A stretch of 64,000 nt of DNA. Source: Rhodotorula mucilaginosa (Eukaryota > Basidiomycota > Microbotryomycetes > Sporidiobolales > Sporidiobolaceae). The first letter of the stretch is position 1; each line of letters begins with the position of its first letter. Positions 21,406 to 33,423 of the stretch are shown here, piece after piece. Location of the stretch: contig CP137880.1 in NCBI GenBank assembly GCA_034406715.1, positions 1 through 64,000 on the forward strand, written 5' to 3'. The notes under the pieces were generated by a model. That model was not told the DNA's origin. It made no database searches and saw nothing but the letters and a program-made list of their open reading frames with translations. The position numbers were made by a program, and so were the translations under genes.

Positions 21406-22962
21406 ATGGACGCTGCAGCTCAACGCGCTGCGCAAGCTGCATACCAGCAGTTGGGCTTCTTCATACTCGAAGGTCTGCCTCCCGCATCCGAGTTTGGCCT
21501 CGACACGCTCCTCTGGCGAACAGAGCGATTCAAGGTCAGCCGTCATTAAACCCTGTCCGGCATAGATTGTACACTCTGCTGACAATTTGAGCTAGCAGGG
21601 CGTCAAATTCATCCCGCCCGGTCTACACTTCTTTGTCTTCTCGGCCGCACCGAATGCCAAAGGTGACGAGACCGCCGCCGACTCGCACTCATCAGTCGGC
21701 GCACGGCACGGCCTCTTGCGATTCTACCACGGGAACGAATGCGTCGCCGAGGAATGGGACAATGCCCGCGAGGAACTCAAGAGCGCCGCGACGAGCACGA
21801 AGCGGAAACGAAGGCGCGTCGTCGCCGCCGGAGCGGACGACAGAACCGTCGAGACGGTCGCTTCGCCCGAATACCTCAAGGGCCTCGATGCTTCTTTGGC
21901 GCCCTATCCGCACGAGGAGATCTCGAAGCACTGGCCCGCGTTGACGAGGTTCGTTTCGGAGAAGACGCTAGCGAGGGTCATCGGTTTGGATGCATCCGGC
22001 TGCGCTCACGTCGACGCTCTCACGGCGACTGCGGACGACGCCGCCGTTCAGGCAGCAGCTGCCCAAGCCAAACAACAAGTGTGGGGAAAACCTCGACCGG
22101 AAGCGGGGACGGAACCGCCTCGCGAAGATGAAGCAGGAGGGGACGTGCAAGACGACCCGGGCGATTTGCTCGAGTTTGTCAAGTTTGACGAGAAGCGGAG
22201 TTGGCCGAATGGCGCCGCTGGCGAGGCTTTAACTCGCTGGTCGAAGGACAAGAGTTGGCAAGTGAGCCAACTGGTCGAAACGCAGCTCGGCGGAGGTGCG
22301 TCCCTACCTATCTGTTGCGGACGACGACCTCAGTTCTGACGTCGGATTCTACAGACGTCAAAGAGTTGTTGGGGGACTTCCAGCTCTCCTTCATCCTTTT
22401 CTCGCTCCTGCACAACTTTGCCGCGCTCGGCGTGTACCGTTCGCTCTTTGCGTTGATCTGCCGAGCGTCCCTTCTCGCGCTGCCGCCTTCTGACCGCCCC
22501 GCGCACGACGACCTCCCCTCTCCCCTCTTGACGACGTCTTCCCTGCCCTTGTTTGCCTCGTTTCTGTCATCGGTGCACGCCCAAATCGCCTTCCTCGAGC
22601 CCGACTTTTTCTCGACGCAGCTCCCCTCGTTGGAACAACACCTCCTCGACTCGCTCGCGATCCTCCTACAGAGCCTCTCGGACGCGCAGCCTGCCTGGAG
22701 CCGGTTGGGCGAGCGAGATGCTGGTGCCGCGAGTGTCTGGACCGAAGTCGTCAAGCAGTGGGACGCACTGGCGACGACCTCGATGGCCAAGTACGGGTGG
22801 GACATTGGCGTGATCCGCGGGAGCCATGCGCCGTACACGGCTCCGGGTGGACGAGTCGAGCGAGACGATGGCGAAGTCGACCTTGAAGACTTGGACTCGG
22901 GCGATGAGGCGCCGGTCATCCTGGACGAGAACGGCGACGAGATTCGGGCGACGGATTTCTGA
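21406..22962 (+). CDS. AAR2: U5 snRNP assembly factor Aar2
   Basis: Three exons: 21406-21534, 21599-22295, 22355-22962, giving 477 residues. The N-terminal beta-rich domain matches Aar2 (FFILEGLPPASEFGLDTLLW, then GVKFIPPGLHFFVFSAA, with the intron between them). The C-terminal helical domain starts ELLGDFQLSFILFSLLHNFA and includes FALICRAS. Aar2 binds Prp8 in the immature U5 snRNP and is displaced by Brr2. An Asp/Glu-rich tail (VDLEDLDSGDEAPVILDENG) is extra relative to the core. The start is the second ATG of the frame, which fits the family's N-terminus. Confidence 0.92.
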
Positions 22963-23602
22963 AATTTCCACCCCGTTTTTTTCCCACGAGCAGTGCAGAT
23001 TCTGGCATCCTTGAATTGAATGACGACACCGTGAGAGTTGACCACATCGCGGCTATGCAGTTGAGGCCAAGTTTGGTCCGACGGCTGACCGCGCGTCGGC
23101 TGCCTCGCGGCGCCTTCTCCGTGCTTCGTCGAGTTCTCGCTCTGCCAGCGCTCCGGTCCTGCGTGCACGTGACAGACTCGCCTCGATAGCGATTCTCGAG
23201 CTACCGCTGCGCGCACGCTTCCTGAGATCGAGTCTACGCAGACTCCGGCCATTCGCTCGACTTCGATCGCCGACTCCGCGACGCATCCTCGGGGCGGCGA
23301 CTGTCACAACTGCAGCCGCGCCTGCAGACCCGTCTAGACGCTCAGCAGATCGGGATTCGGCCCAATAGCCCACACAGAAGCACGTCTCGTCGTCCGCTTC
23401 GACAGCGAGCAACTCGTGGTGTTGCAGCCCCGCGTCGACTGATCGACTCGTCACGACTCGGTATAGGCGCGCGAATCATTCATTCGGAATCACCTACGCA
23501 GCACGTCCGACTCACCGGCACCGGAACCCCGCGCGGCGGAAAGGCTGTCTCGCAAAATTCCAGTCGCCCCTCGCCGAAGGAGGATTCTCCGCGCCCTAGA
23601 CG
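22963..23602. other. intergenic region before the alpha-arrestin gene
   Basis: About 0.6 kb with overlapping short frames on both strands, none recognisable. Confidence 0.45.
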
Positions 23603-26600
23603 ATGTCGAGCGCAAGTCTGAGGCTCGCAGAGCCAGTCGTCTTCCTGGTCGGCGGACTCGATTATGAGCGTGCTCGTCAGCGTCAGCGCCGAGCCGCCGC
23701 GCGAGCTGCACACCAGGCCGCCCATCCCGAACAGCACGGAACCGCTTCTCCGGGCGCGTCGAGGCACCCATCGCCGGAGCGCGGCACGTCTGGGACCCGT
23801 GCCGCCTCGCTGTCGCGACCCGCCTCGCGCGCGCCCTCGAGAGGGCCTTCGATGCCCGGATCGAGAGCCGCTTCCCCCGGGCCGCGCGGACGACTCGCCC
23901 ATTTCGCCGAAGACTTTATCCCTCCGAATAGTCGCGGACGGAGCCACAGCCGCACGCGGCAGCCTGCGCCTGCGCATGCGCCGACCCCGCCTTCGGCCAC
24001 GCCAGCCACAACCGCCTCCGCCCAATCCACAGCGACGACGGCGCATGCGGAAGGGTCGAATCGCGTGCCGGACAATACCCTCATCCGCGAGATGACCGAG
24101 GCGCAACTTCGTTTGCAGCAAGAGCAAGAAAACGCTGCACTAGATGAGCCGCCGCCTGCCATGCTCCGCGGAATCTTGTCGGTACACCTCGGCAAACCGA
24201 CGCGGATCAAGGAAATCACCATCCGCTTGAAAGGCATTGCTCGAACCGACTGGCCGGAAGGTGAGTCAGGACAAGAGTCTGTATGCCGCGTCCTTCGAGG
24301 CTGAAAGCTCGCACGTCTCGCAGGTATCGGTCCCCGTCGCCTGGACGTGATGGAGGAGAACCTGCTCATCAACTACCACCATACGTTCTTTTCCGCGAGC
24401 GCTTCCGAGATGAACCGTCGAGCTGCGTCAATTGGCCCCGGGTCCGGCGATCACGGCGATGAAGGGCGCGGGAGAGCGTCTCGCAGGGCTGCGAGTGTGG
24501 CGCCGGGCCGCGATGTCAGCCACGGACGGTCCTATCACCCGCGAGACGGTGTCTTTCACGGACCGGCGTCGGGGTCCACGAGTGCCGCGCAGTCGACTGC
24601 CTCCCTCGCCGCGACGCGCTCGTCGCCGAGGACGTCCCGCCTCGCTCTTGATGATGCCAGCTCGCATTCGGACACGCCGCCGATCCGGCCGGGCGAAGCG
24701 GCGCCTTCTTACGAAGTGGCCGTCGACTCGCCGATTGATTCTCCGCTACACGGCGCGGCCCCGCACAACCTCTCTGTCGACACCTTCGACCTTGGCTCTC
24801 CGGCTCTCCGCGCTTCGCGGCACAATTTGCTCGATCGGTCGTCGACTCCTCCTTCGGGCTCGCCTCTGGCCGCTCAGCCCCCGATCCTGTCTCCCTCGCA
24901 CTCGAATTCCGACTTGCAGCGAGTCTCGACCCGGGCCAGTCGCCTCTCGCACGAATCGACGTCAACTCTTTCAAGTCAGTCGAGTGGTCAGACGAACCGA
25001 CCTTCGATCGCTCGTCACGCATCATCGAACACGGCCAACAGCACTGCCAATTCGAATTCGGATGTTGAGCAAGGTGGTCCCGCTTGGAACAGCGCGTCTA
25101 TCCCCGAGTCGAGCACTTCGAGCTTCGAGCGTGGTCGGGTTCGCCTTCGCGATGTCTCGTTGGACAGCACTGCCGGGTCAGAGGACGCGACAGGCGAACC
25201 GGGCAGTCTCGACGACGTTTCGAATGGAGTCGCGGGGATGACGTTCCAGTCTCGGCCCTCTGCTCGTCAAGCCTCGGCGAGCGTGCCGGGTTCCCCAACC
25301 GAGTCGTCCCATCGTCGCTCGTCCGCCGCATCCAGCGCGTCACAGCAGACAACTCGGAGGGCGTCTCTGGACACTCGCCCGACCCCGCCGCCGTCGTCAG
25401 CGATGAAGAGCGGTTCCGGTCGGTCAGTCTCGCGAGGACCGCGCTTCTTGAGCGGCATCTCCGAGGTGCTTCGCGGTAAGAGCTCGAGTCGGGCGCGCGG
25501 CGGCGAACCTGCTTACGAGCCGGCACCGGTAGCGAACCGGCGGACCCATTCGCCAGACGCGCGCGAAGGTTCGCGCCTGCGGAGCCAATCGCGCGGGCGC
25601 AAGACTGCGCTCAAGGCGCTCAGGGAAGCTCTCGTCGTCGGGCACTTGCATTCTTCACACGGGCACGAGCGAGACGGCAGCGACGAGGACGGGCACCACC
25701 CGAGCGACGTGATCGCAGCCGGTGACGGGTGGAAGGAATTCAAGGCCGGCACGTACACGTACCCGATTTCGATCCCGGTTCCGGCGAGTTTGCCGCCTTC
25801 GCTCAACTGCGAGTTTGGCCACGTGACCTACACGCTCAAGGCGACTGTCCATCGCGCTGGAGCCCTGACGCCCAAGTTGACCTCGTCGACGGAGGTGATG
25901 CTGGTGACGAGTCCGAGCGAGGAGGATACCGAGGAGAACGAAAGTATCGTCGTCGAGCGGTTCTGGGAAACTCAGGTCAAGTATCACGTCGCCTTGAGTG
26001 GCAAGGTGGGCTTTTCTCTGCTTCGATTCTGTCTGCTTGATTCCGCTTGTCGCTGACCTATTTCTGTCCGTCCTCAATGCGCAGAGCTTCCCCATTGGCG
26101 GGCAGATCCCGATCTCGATCCGCCTGAATCCGCTTGCCAAGATCAAGCTGTACCGAATCACGGCTCAGCTCGAGCAGAAAACGAGCTACTTTGCCTCCGG
26201 TGCGTTTTCTCCGCGCTCTCGCATTCTGTCTGATCCGCTTACGCTCCTCCCGCTTTCCAGTCCATTCGGGTCGCAAGCTCACTCGACACGAGACGCCGAA
26301 GCGCTTCCAGCTGCTGCGAATCGAGAACAAGGATCCCAAGGAGCCGCTCTTGCCCATTCTCTCTGATGACCCGGATGTCCTCCTCAATCACCCGCTGCGC
26401 GAATTCTTCATCAACGCCTCTTCATCCGATGGTGAGAATATTGTGGTATCGGACGGCTCAGCCAGCAGACTCTGACAATCGCTCTCCAGATGACACGCCT
26501 TCGCTTCTGGACCCGGTCGGACCGTGGCACCTCGACGGCGTGCTTCAGCTGCCGGATTGCTCGAACAAGCTGAACGTGACCACCAACCACGACAAGGCCA

Positions 26601-27201
26601 ACATCTCGATTGCGCACACCCTCAAGATCATGATGCGTGTCGAGCGCGGCGACGACGAGTACCTCGATTCCAAGGGCAACCGAAAGGTGAGCTTGCGCGC
26701 CTGAGTTCACACGCACCGCGAACGAATTCCGGACTGACACTCGAGTTGATCCTATAGCTTTGGGACATTGTCGTTGAAGCCGGTGTGGTCATGCTGTCGT
26801 GCCGCCTGTCTCAGAACATTCTGCCGGCGTACACGGACGCGACCGCTTCCATCTCGGCACCGTCGGGATCGCGTTCGACCCGGAACACGACCGCCCGCAC
26901 GGCGACGCACACCTGCGGCAGCCACGATGCCGCTCGAACCTCTCAGTTGCACCTCGTGCCGCACTCGTCGAGTTCGCATCGCGGCGCCGGCCCGCCACTT
27001 GCCACCCTCGAGGATACGCTGCTCTTCTCGCGACTGATCTCGGGCGAGACGACCCCGGCGGGCGAGACCCCTCCGACGTATGATGCTGTCATTGAAGGCA
27101 CGGCGCCCCAAGGCAGGCCGCCGAGTGCCGTGGTCGAGGATGAGGAGGAACGCCGAGGGAGGACTCGAGACGCCAGCGCTCGGCGCGGCACGCGGGATTA
27201 G
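23603..27201 (+). CDS. alpha-arrestin (ART family ubiquitin-ligase adaptor)
   Basis: Six exons: 23603-24260, 24324-26005, 26085-26199, 26261-26431, 26490-26686, 26758-27201, giving 1088 residues. The arrestin N lobe starts SASLRLAEPVVFLVGG and resumes after a Ser/Pro/Ala-rich insert (about residues 40-180) at MLRGILSVHLGKPTRIKEIT. A second low-complexity Ser-rich insert of about 330 residues follows. The fold continues with WKEFKAGTYTYPISIPVPAS, PPSLNCEFGHVTYTLKA, and the C lobe (FPIGGQIPISIRLNPLAKIK; SNKLNVTTNHDKANISIAHT). A PPTY motif near the C-terminus is the expected docking site for an Rsp5-type ligase. ART proteins route plasma-membrane transporters to endocytosis; the cargo cannot be told from sequence. 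Confidence 0.9.
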
Positions 27202-27501
27202 ACGCGTTGGATGTATTCGCGTTGACATATCGCCTACGGGCGTGCATCTTTACCTTTGGGTGTAGACTATAGATCCATGCCACTATGTTGTACTCTGCAT
27301 TCGCGACCACTTCCGCAGCTTTTCTGGCTCTGAAATGAGCCTCCGATTTTTAAACTTGCTGTTCTTTGCTTCGCTCTCGGCGCGCTCCGACGCATATGCA
27401 GTCGTAGTGCAAGCGGAGGCTCTTGCTCACGTTGATCCAGCCAGTCGAGCCGCCCTGCAGTGTGGGCGAGTCCATCTGCTCTCGCCTTCGCGGGCACCAC
27501 C
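27202..27501. other. short intergenic region
   Basis: 300 bases holding the arrestin 3' UTR and the next promoter. Nothing recognised. Confidence 0.45.
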
Positions 27502-29355
27502 ATGTCCGAAACTTCGCCTCGCCTTCCGCTGCTCGCTCCGCCGCGGCCGTCGTTCCCGGCACGGTTCGACACTTCCGATCGCCCGCCTGAGGCCAGCTCG
27601 AGCACCGCTCCGTGGCCCGAAGAAGCGCGGGACGAGGAGGAGACGCCGTCTGCTCCTGGTGGGGAGGATCGCGGACAGGTCACTTGGCAAATCAAGACGG
27701 ACAAGGAGCTGCACCTCGATCGCCTCGGTGAGCACTCAAGGAATCACTCTAGCAGGACCTCAGTGCTAACCGATCCGCCTAACGCAGAGGCCCGCCTGCA
27801 ACAGCTTCGTGCCGATTCGCCTTCCGATCTGCCCCTCGCCGAGGACGACACCTTCCTCCTGCCGGAAAGCGGCTTCGACCAGGACGAAGAGCCGACAGCG
27901 GAGCTGGCAGACGATCCTCCAGCCGACCCGCCCGAGGATGAGAACGAAGAGGGCCGGGCGCTGCTGTCTGACGTCGCCTCGCCTGCGGTCCAAGGACTCG
28001 ACGAATCGGCCTCGCGAGCGGCAGAGGACGAGGTCGTCGACGGTTTTGACGAATCTTTCGGCAACGTCGAGCGGTCATCACGTCCGGCTGCCCGGCTGGC
28101 GTCCCGGATCAGCTTCAAGGATTCGGTGCGGATCACGAGCGGGTTCCGGAGTTCGTCGCACCAACATCAGCACCAGCATCAGCGCCCATCGAACGCTCTC
28201 GCCCCGCTCACGGAGAGGACTGGACTCTTGAGCGGGCAGAACCGGACCGGGTCCGCGCCGTCCGATCTGCTCGTCCAGGCGGTCGCTCCCTCGGCCGCGA
28301 GTTCGCGTTCGCAATCCCCTCTAGCTCGCGGGTCTCGCCGCGCTTCGCAGTCTTCCAACCCTCTCGGTAACGCCGCGACTCTCTTACACGCCGGGTCGTA
28401 CCAGTATTCGAGCTCGCCCGCCTCGTACGGCGGCGCGTCCCGGTCCTCGTCGCCCTGTTCGTCAATCTACGCGCCGCTGCAACCGCCATCTCGACATTGT
28501 CCGAACCCGATGCTCGTACGCCCAATCGGTGGACCGTTGCGCAGGAAAAGGTCGAGCTCGAGCTTTCAAGAATTCCTTCGCAAGAATCGGCACCTCTCGG
28601 ACGATGATGACGTTGGCGGAGACGGCGATGGCGATGAGAGCGAAGAGGACAGCGACGCCAAGGCCGACCTCGACCTCGACGACGATGAGAACGGTGGTGA
28701 GGGCGACGGTCGCGATCCTCTGCGGCTCGAGTACCACGACCTCGTTGAGCAACAGCGCGCCAAGAAGGCGCAGTGGGAGGCTCGACGGCGCATCCGGGCC
28801 GCGCAGAAGCGGCAGCAGGCTCTGCGCGACGCGCCGACCCTCTGGACTCGTGTCGCACGAGTGTTTCTGTACGGTCACAGCAGCAGCAGCGGTGAAGGCG
28901 AGACTCCCGGGAGGAGGGAGGCTCGTTCAGCAGCTCGGACTGCGGCAGCGCGAGGTCGACTCGCGGCGCGGCCGCCGTCATCGTCATACGAGCATTCGCC
29001 CGTCCGGTCGTCACCCTTGGCTCGCGCCGCCTCTCACTCTTCTCTCTCGACGGTCTCGACCATGGCGACCGACTCCGACAGCAACGCGGCCGACACGGGC
29101 GGACCACCGCAGCAGCAAAACGGCGGACGACGCCCGCCGAACGGTACTACACCTGGCAAGGGCATCAAGACCGAAGCCGATGTGCGCTTCGGACCGGCCC
29201 CGGCGCGGTATTTCACCGTCGGGTGGATCAAGCACCAGTTCCGGCGGTTGAAGCGCGCTGTCGCGAAACTGTTCCGGACTGCGGTGGTCGGCTGGCACGC
29301 TTCGCAGCAGCGGAAACGCGAGCGCGAGCGAGCAGAGGGCTATGGGACGGTGTAG
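27502..29355 (+). CDS. low-complexity protein of unknown function
   Basis: Two exons, 27502-27727 and 27788-29355, giving 597 residues. The 60-base intron is a multiple of three and stop-free, so an unspliced reading also stays open; the splice sites (GTGAGC..CGCAG) are canonical. I do not recognise the family. Visible features: Pro/Glu-rich N-terminus; an acidic region (about residues 100-190); a His-Gln repeat (HQHQHQHQ); a long Ser-rich region; a strong Asp/Glu/Gly block (DDDDVGGDGDGDESEEDSD); a basic helix (QQRAKKAQWEARRRIRAAQK); and a conserved-looking C-terminus VRFGPAPARYFTVGWIKHQF followed by basic helices. The tail may bind membrane or nucleic acid; this is a guess. Confidence 0.75.
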   Translation: MSETSPRLPLLAPPRPSFPARFDTSDRPPEASSSTAPWPEEARDEEETPSAPGGEDRGQVTWQIKTDKELHLDRLGEHSRNHSSRTSVLTDPPNAEARLQQLRADSPSDLPLAEDDTFLLPESGFDQDEEPTAELADDPPADPPEDENEEGRALLSDVASPAVQGLDESASRAAEDEVVDGFDESFGNVERSSRPAARLASRISFKDSVRITSGFRSSSHQHQHQHQRPSNALAPLTERTGLLSGQNRTGSAPSDLLVQAVAPSAASSRSQSPLARGSRRASQSSNPLGNAATLLHAGSYQYSSSPASYGGASRSSSPCSSIYAPLQPPSRHCPNPMLVRPIGGPLRRKRSSSSFQEFLRKNRHLSDDDDVGGDGDGDESEEDSDAKADLDLDDDENGGEGDGRDPLRLEYHDLVEQQRAKKAQWEARRRIRAAQKRQQALRDAPTLWTRVARVFLYGHSSSSGEGETPGRREARSAARTAAARGRLAARPPSSSYEHSPVRSSPLARAASHSSLSTVSTMATDSDSNAADTGGPPQQQNGGRRPPNGTTPGKGIKTEADVRFGPAPARYFTVGWIKHQFRRLKRAVAKLFRTAVVGWHASQQRKRERERAEGYGTV

Positions 29356-30018
29356 AATGCCCGCCTGTCCTGGTTTGCCACGTGCAGGCGATCGATCCGC
29401 TTACAAAGCCAGGTCTGACGGTCCCTCGTGACGTAGACGTTTCGGAGTGCGTGTCCAGTAGAGACGGGCGAGAGCTGGATGGTATATGGTAGGAAGAATA
29501 TTCAAACTGGAGTCCGCGTAGGAGATTGCATGACACTGAGCGAGCTGCGGAAGGCGGTGCGCAGGCGAGTCGAGTCGCGCATGATGTCGTCGCCGGCCGA
29601 GCCTTTCCGCTCCCTCTCCTGCGCTCTCCGTCTACGCACACGCACCCAGCCAGACTGTAAGTGGACCGAGTACGCTCCCAGTAGACCAGTCAACTCACCC
29701 GTGCTGCTCCACACAGACCCTGTAAGCTCGCCTTTCACGGTCTCGACTGCGCGGGCATTCTTCCTGCCTCGGTCCACCCCTCGTCGTCCAGCTCGCGATA
29801 GCCCTCGCGGGCGGAAGCGGCTGGCACTGGTCCCATCCTAGAGCTTTTCTACGGCCCTTGAGCCCTGCCAGCAGCCTCCACGCTGCCGCAGCGACGGCAC
29901 ACGACTCGCGGGCGGCTTTATCGTCACGCCTCGCCCGTCATCGAAGTTTCCTTCCAACGCTGACTTCTTTCTCCTCTCTCGCCTCACCTCCTGGTGAAAT
30001 CAACTTGTAGAGCAAACA
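29356..30018. other. intergenic region upstream of YOP1
   Basis: About 0.66 kb; small frames only. Contains the YOP1 promoter/5' UTR (pyrimidine-rich just before the ATG). Confidence 0.45.
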
Positions 30019-30776
30019 ATGGCTACCGCTCAGCAAAAGTTCGAGTACTACGTCGCTCAGATCGACAAGGAGGTGAGCACCCCCCCTTTCCTCCCCGCCC
30101 GCGAAACCTCGGGCATTGACCAACTTATCTTCCTGTCGACAGCTTTCCAAGTACCCCGTATGTCTCTTGACACTTACTCTGAGAGTGTGTATGCGACTAA
30201 ACCGACCTGTTTGGAACAGACCCTCAACCGCCTCGAGGCTCAGACTTCGATCCCCAAGGCTTACGCCGTCCTCGGTGTCGGCGCCGTCTTCACCTTTGCC
30301 ATCTGGTTCAACATTGCCGCCGGCTTCCTTTCCAACTTCCTCGGCTTTGCCCTCCCGGCCTACTTCTCGCTCAAGGCACTCGAGACCCCCGGCCATGAGG
30401 ACGACATCCAGTGGATCACGTACTGGATCGTCTTCTCTTCCTTCTCCTTCGTCGAGTCCTTCTCCCGGGTCCTCGTTGCGTGGTAAGGAGGGTTTTCTTT
30501 TGATCATTTAGGGTCGAGACTGCGTCCAAACGGCACCTTTTTCTGTATTCTCGCTGACGATCGCCATTTTCTCGCTCTCGCTTGTTCGACGACAGGTTCC
30601 CGTACTACTACGTCTTCAAGACTGTCTTTATCCTCTACCTGATCCTCCCCTCCACCCGGGGCGCCATCGTCATCCACGACAAGCTCTTCAAGCCCGTCTT
30701 CAACCAGCGCAAGATCCCGGCGACGACCACCACCACCACGTCGTCGTCGACGACCCCGGTCGCCGCCGCCCAGTAA
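30019..30776 (+). CDS. YOP1: ER membrane-shaping protein Yop1 (DP1/REEP family)
   Basis: Four exons: 30019-30072, 30143-30157 (15 nt), 30220-30482, 30596-30776, giving 170 residues. Family hallmarks: N-terminal amphipathic start MATAQQKFEYYVAQIDKELS, TSIPKAYAVLGVGAVFTF with the first hairpin, GFALPAYFSLKALETPGHED, WITYWIVFSSFSFVESFSR, and YYYVFKTVFILYLILPSTRG. Two hydrophobic hairpins insert into the cytosolic leaflet and bend ER tubules. The tail is Thr/Ser-rich. The 15-nt exon encodes LSKYP and is needed for the frame and the conserved spacing. Confidence 0.95.
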
Positions 30777-31399
30777 ACGCTTTCCTCCATCAAGCGCTTT
30801 CTTGGAGAAACCGGGCCCTTGGCGAACCCGATGAATACCAGTTCTTCGCCGGGCAATCCCCGTCCTCCTCTACTTACCCTCTCGCCCTACCCTTACACCT
30901 CGAGGGCGCGACCTCCGCGCCTACCGAACTTGTTCCGGACAATTACGCTTTCCTCGTAACTACCCTTAGTACTTCAGTGCACACAAAGACTTACCCCTTA
31001 AAGTCCTGCGATGCGGGTGCGGAGCGGGTTTCGAAATGCTGGAGCTTGTGAGAGTGGCACGACTGGACTGTGCTCTGCACATACTGCGGCTTTGCGAGGG
31101 ACTCTCATGGCTTTCTCCATTTTAGGCGCTGCAGAGCAAGCCGCGAGGATCCTTCACGGTGCTCGTCGGACCGCGTGGTTTCTTTCCCTCCTTCCATCTC
31201 CCGCTTCTCTACATCGGCAGGCTTTTAACGAGTGCCTCTCCAGCGATCGCATAGCTACAAAGTAATCGCCCAGTCAGAGACTTGCTCCCCCTTCCGGTGC
31301 GTCGCTCGCGCTTCCTCATCGCATGCCCCACTCGGGCTTATCTGACTCCTTCCCTCTCGGCCGACAGCTCGCTGCATTCGTCTGCACTCTACGCAGGAC
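30777..31399. other. intergenic region between YOP1 and bleomycin hydrolase
   Basis: About 0.6 kb; no gene, repeat or RNA recognised. Confidence 0.45.
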
Positions 31400-33423
31400 A
31401 TGGGCAGTGCCAATTCGACTCCCAGCAAATCCGCCACTACCGCCACCACCAATACGGAGAAGCGCCCCGTGATGACCGTGACCCAAGTCGAACACCGTCC
31501 GGACGCCGCCGCCGCGGCCGACCTGCTCGCGCAACTCAACCTGCGCACGTCGTCTTCCCGCCCCTCGGCGAGCATCACGCTCGACAGCCTCAAAGCGTGG
31601 GAAGACGACTTTGCCTCGAACCCGAAGCACCGCTTGGCTTCGACCGTCTTGAGCAAGTCGGCCTTTGCCGATGTCCTCGTTCGCCGTGAGGCGCAACGCG
31701 AGGCCCAGCAGGTCTTTAACGTCAAGCTTTCGAACGAGGGCAAGCCGATCACGAACCAGAAGTCGAGCGGACGGTGCTGGCTCTTTAGCGCCACCAAGTA
31801 AGCCCCTCTCGACGCCGTAGGGCCCACATGGACTTGCTGACCATGGTGGTGTGATCACAGTTACCTGCGCGTAATGCTCGCTCGCAAGCTGGACTTGGAC
31901 GAGTTCCAATTCAGCCAGAGCTACCTCTTCTTCGTCGACAGCAAGTCCAAACTGTTCTTGCCACAGTCCTGCACTTTCTGACCCAGGATGTGGCTCATTG
32001 ACAGGTCTTTCGAAGGCGAACTACTTCCTCGAGAACATGCTGGACCTTGCCGACACTCCCCTCGACGACCGCTTGGTCCAGAACTTGATGAGCGAGCCGG
32101 AGAATGACGGTGGCCAGTGGGGTAAGACCGCGTCCTTTCTCAGCAACGAAAGATGAGGAAATGCTGACTTTTGCTCGCTCAGACATGCTCGTCAACTTGC
32201 TCGACACGTTCGGTCTTGTCCCGCAGGCAGTCTACCCCGAGTCGACCAACTCGTCAGCGACGGGCCGACTCGATGCTCTTCTGACCGCCAAGCTGCGCGA
32301 GTACGCCCTCGAGCTCCGCACCCTTCACGACGCGGCTCTCAAGTCCCTCTCTGAGACTCGCGAGGGACGCCCGTACGGCGAGCGGAAAGCGCTCGCAGCT
32401 CAGTCGGCGCGCAAACGCAAGGAGGAGCAACTCGCCGAGGTGTACCGCATCCTCGCCATCACGCTCGGTCAACCGCCCAAGCCGGACGACAAGTTCGTCT
32501 GGGAGTACTACGACAAGAAGTCGAGCAAGTACCACCGCATCGAGACGACTCCGAAGCAGTTTTACAAGGATGTCGGCGTCGACGTCTCGCAGGCTCTTTC
32601 GCTCGTCAATGACCCGCGTCACGAGTACAAGACGCTCATGACGGTCGACCGGCTCGGCAACGTCTGGGGAGGGCGCCCCGTCAAGTACATCAACGCCGAG
32701 ATTGACGTCTTGAAGGAGACCGCCGTCAAGCTTCTCAAGGCAGACATCCCAGTCTGGGTGAGCATCCTGACAAGTCGCGTGATGCACAACCGCACTGCTG
32801 ACGCTCTGATGCCTGGCAGTTCGGCTGCGACGTCGGCAAGTTCTCCAACACTCCGCTCGGCATCATGAGCACCAAGCTCTGGGACGTGAGCCAGACATTT
32901 CCTCCGACGGACCGACATTCGTGAGCTCTTGACTGACCCACGTTCTCTGCAAAGTTCGACGAGGCGCTCGGAATCAACCTCAAGATGAACAAGGCGCAGC
33001 GCCTGCAGACGGGCGAATCTGCCATGACGCATGCGATGCTCTTGACGGCCGTCAACCTCGACGCCGAAGGCAAGCCGACTCGCTGGCGCGTCGAGAACAG
33101 CTGGGGCGAGGAGCCCGGCGAGAAGGGGTGAGTTCCCGCTTTCTGTTTGATCGACAGAGGACGGATCGCTGATAATCCGTTCTTCCCCATTCCAGCTACT
33201 TTGTCATGACGGACGACTGGTTCTCCGAATTCGTGTACCAGATCGTTGCCGACCGCAAGTACATCTCCAAGGAGCTCACGGACGTGTTTGACCACGGCAA
33301 GGCGACCGTCTTGCCGCCGTGGGTGCGTCTCCGGGCGCTTTCTTTCGAATTGTGGCGCGCTTTCTCTGACTTGACGCTGACGGCTTCTTGTTTCTGCAGG
33401 ACCCGATGGGCACCCTCGCCTGA
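31400..33423 (+). CDS. LAP3: bleomycin hydrolase (papain-fold cysteine peptidase)
   Basis: Eight exons: 31400-31797, 31861-31940, 32005-32121, 32183-32757, 32820-32885, 32955-33127, 33196-33322, 33400-33423, giving 519 residues. The catalytic triad is visible: Cys126 in SSGRCWLFS, His438 in ESAMTHAMLL, Asn460 in RWRVENSWGEE. Also present are FSQSYLFFVD, LSKANYFLENMLDLADTP, FGCDVGKFSNTPLGI, and the C-terminal DPMGTLA, which in the family folds into the active site and gives aminopeptidase-like trimming. Intron 2 (31941-32004) starts with a GC donor (GCAAGT); using it restores the exact family spacing. Family members are cytosolic homohexamers that hydrolyse homocysteine thiolactone and bleomycin. 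Confidence 0.94.
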
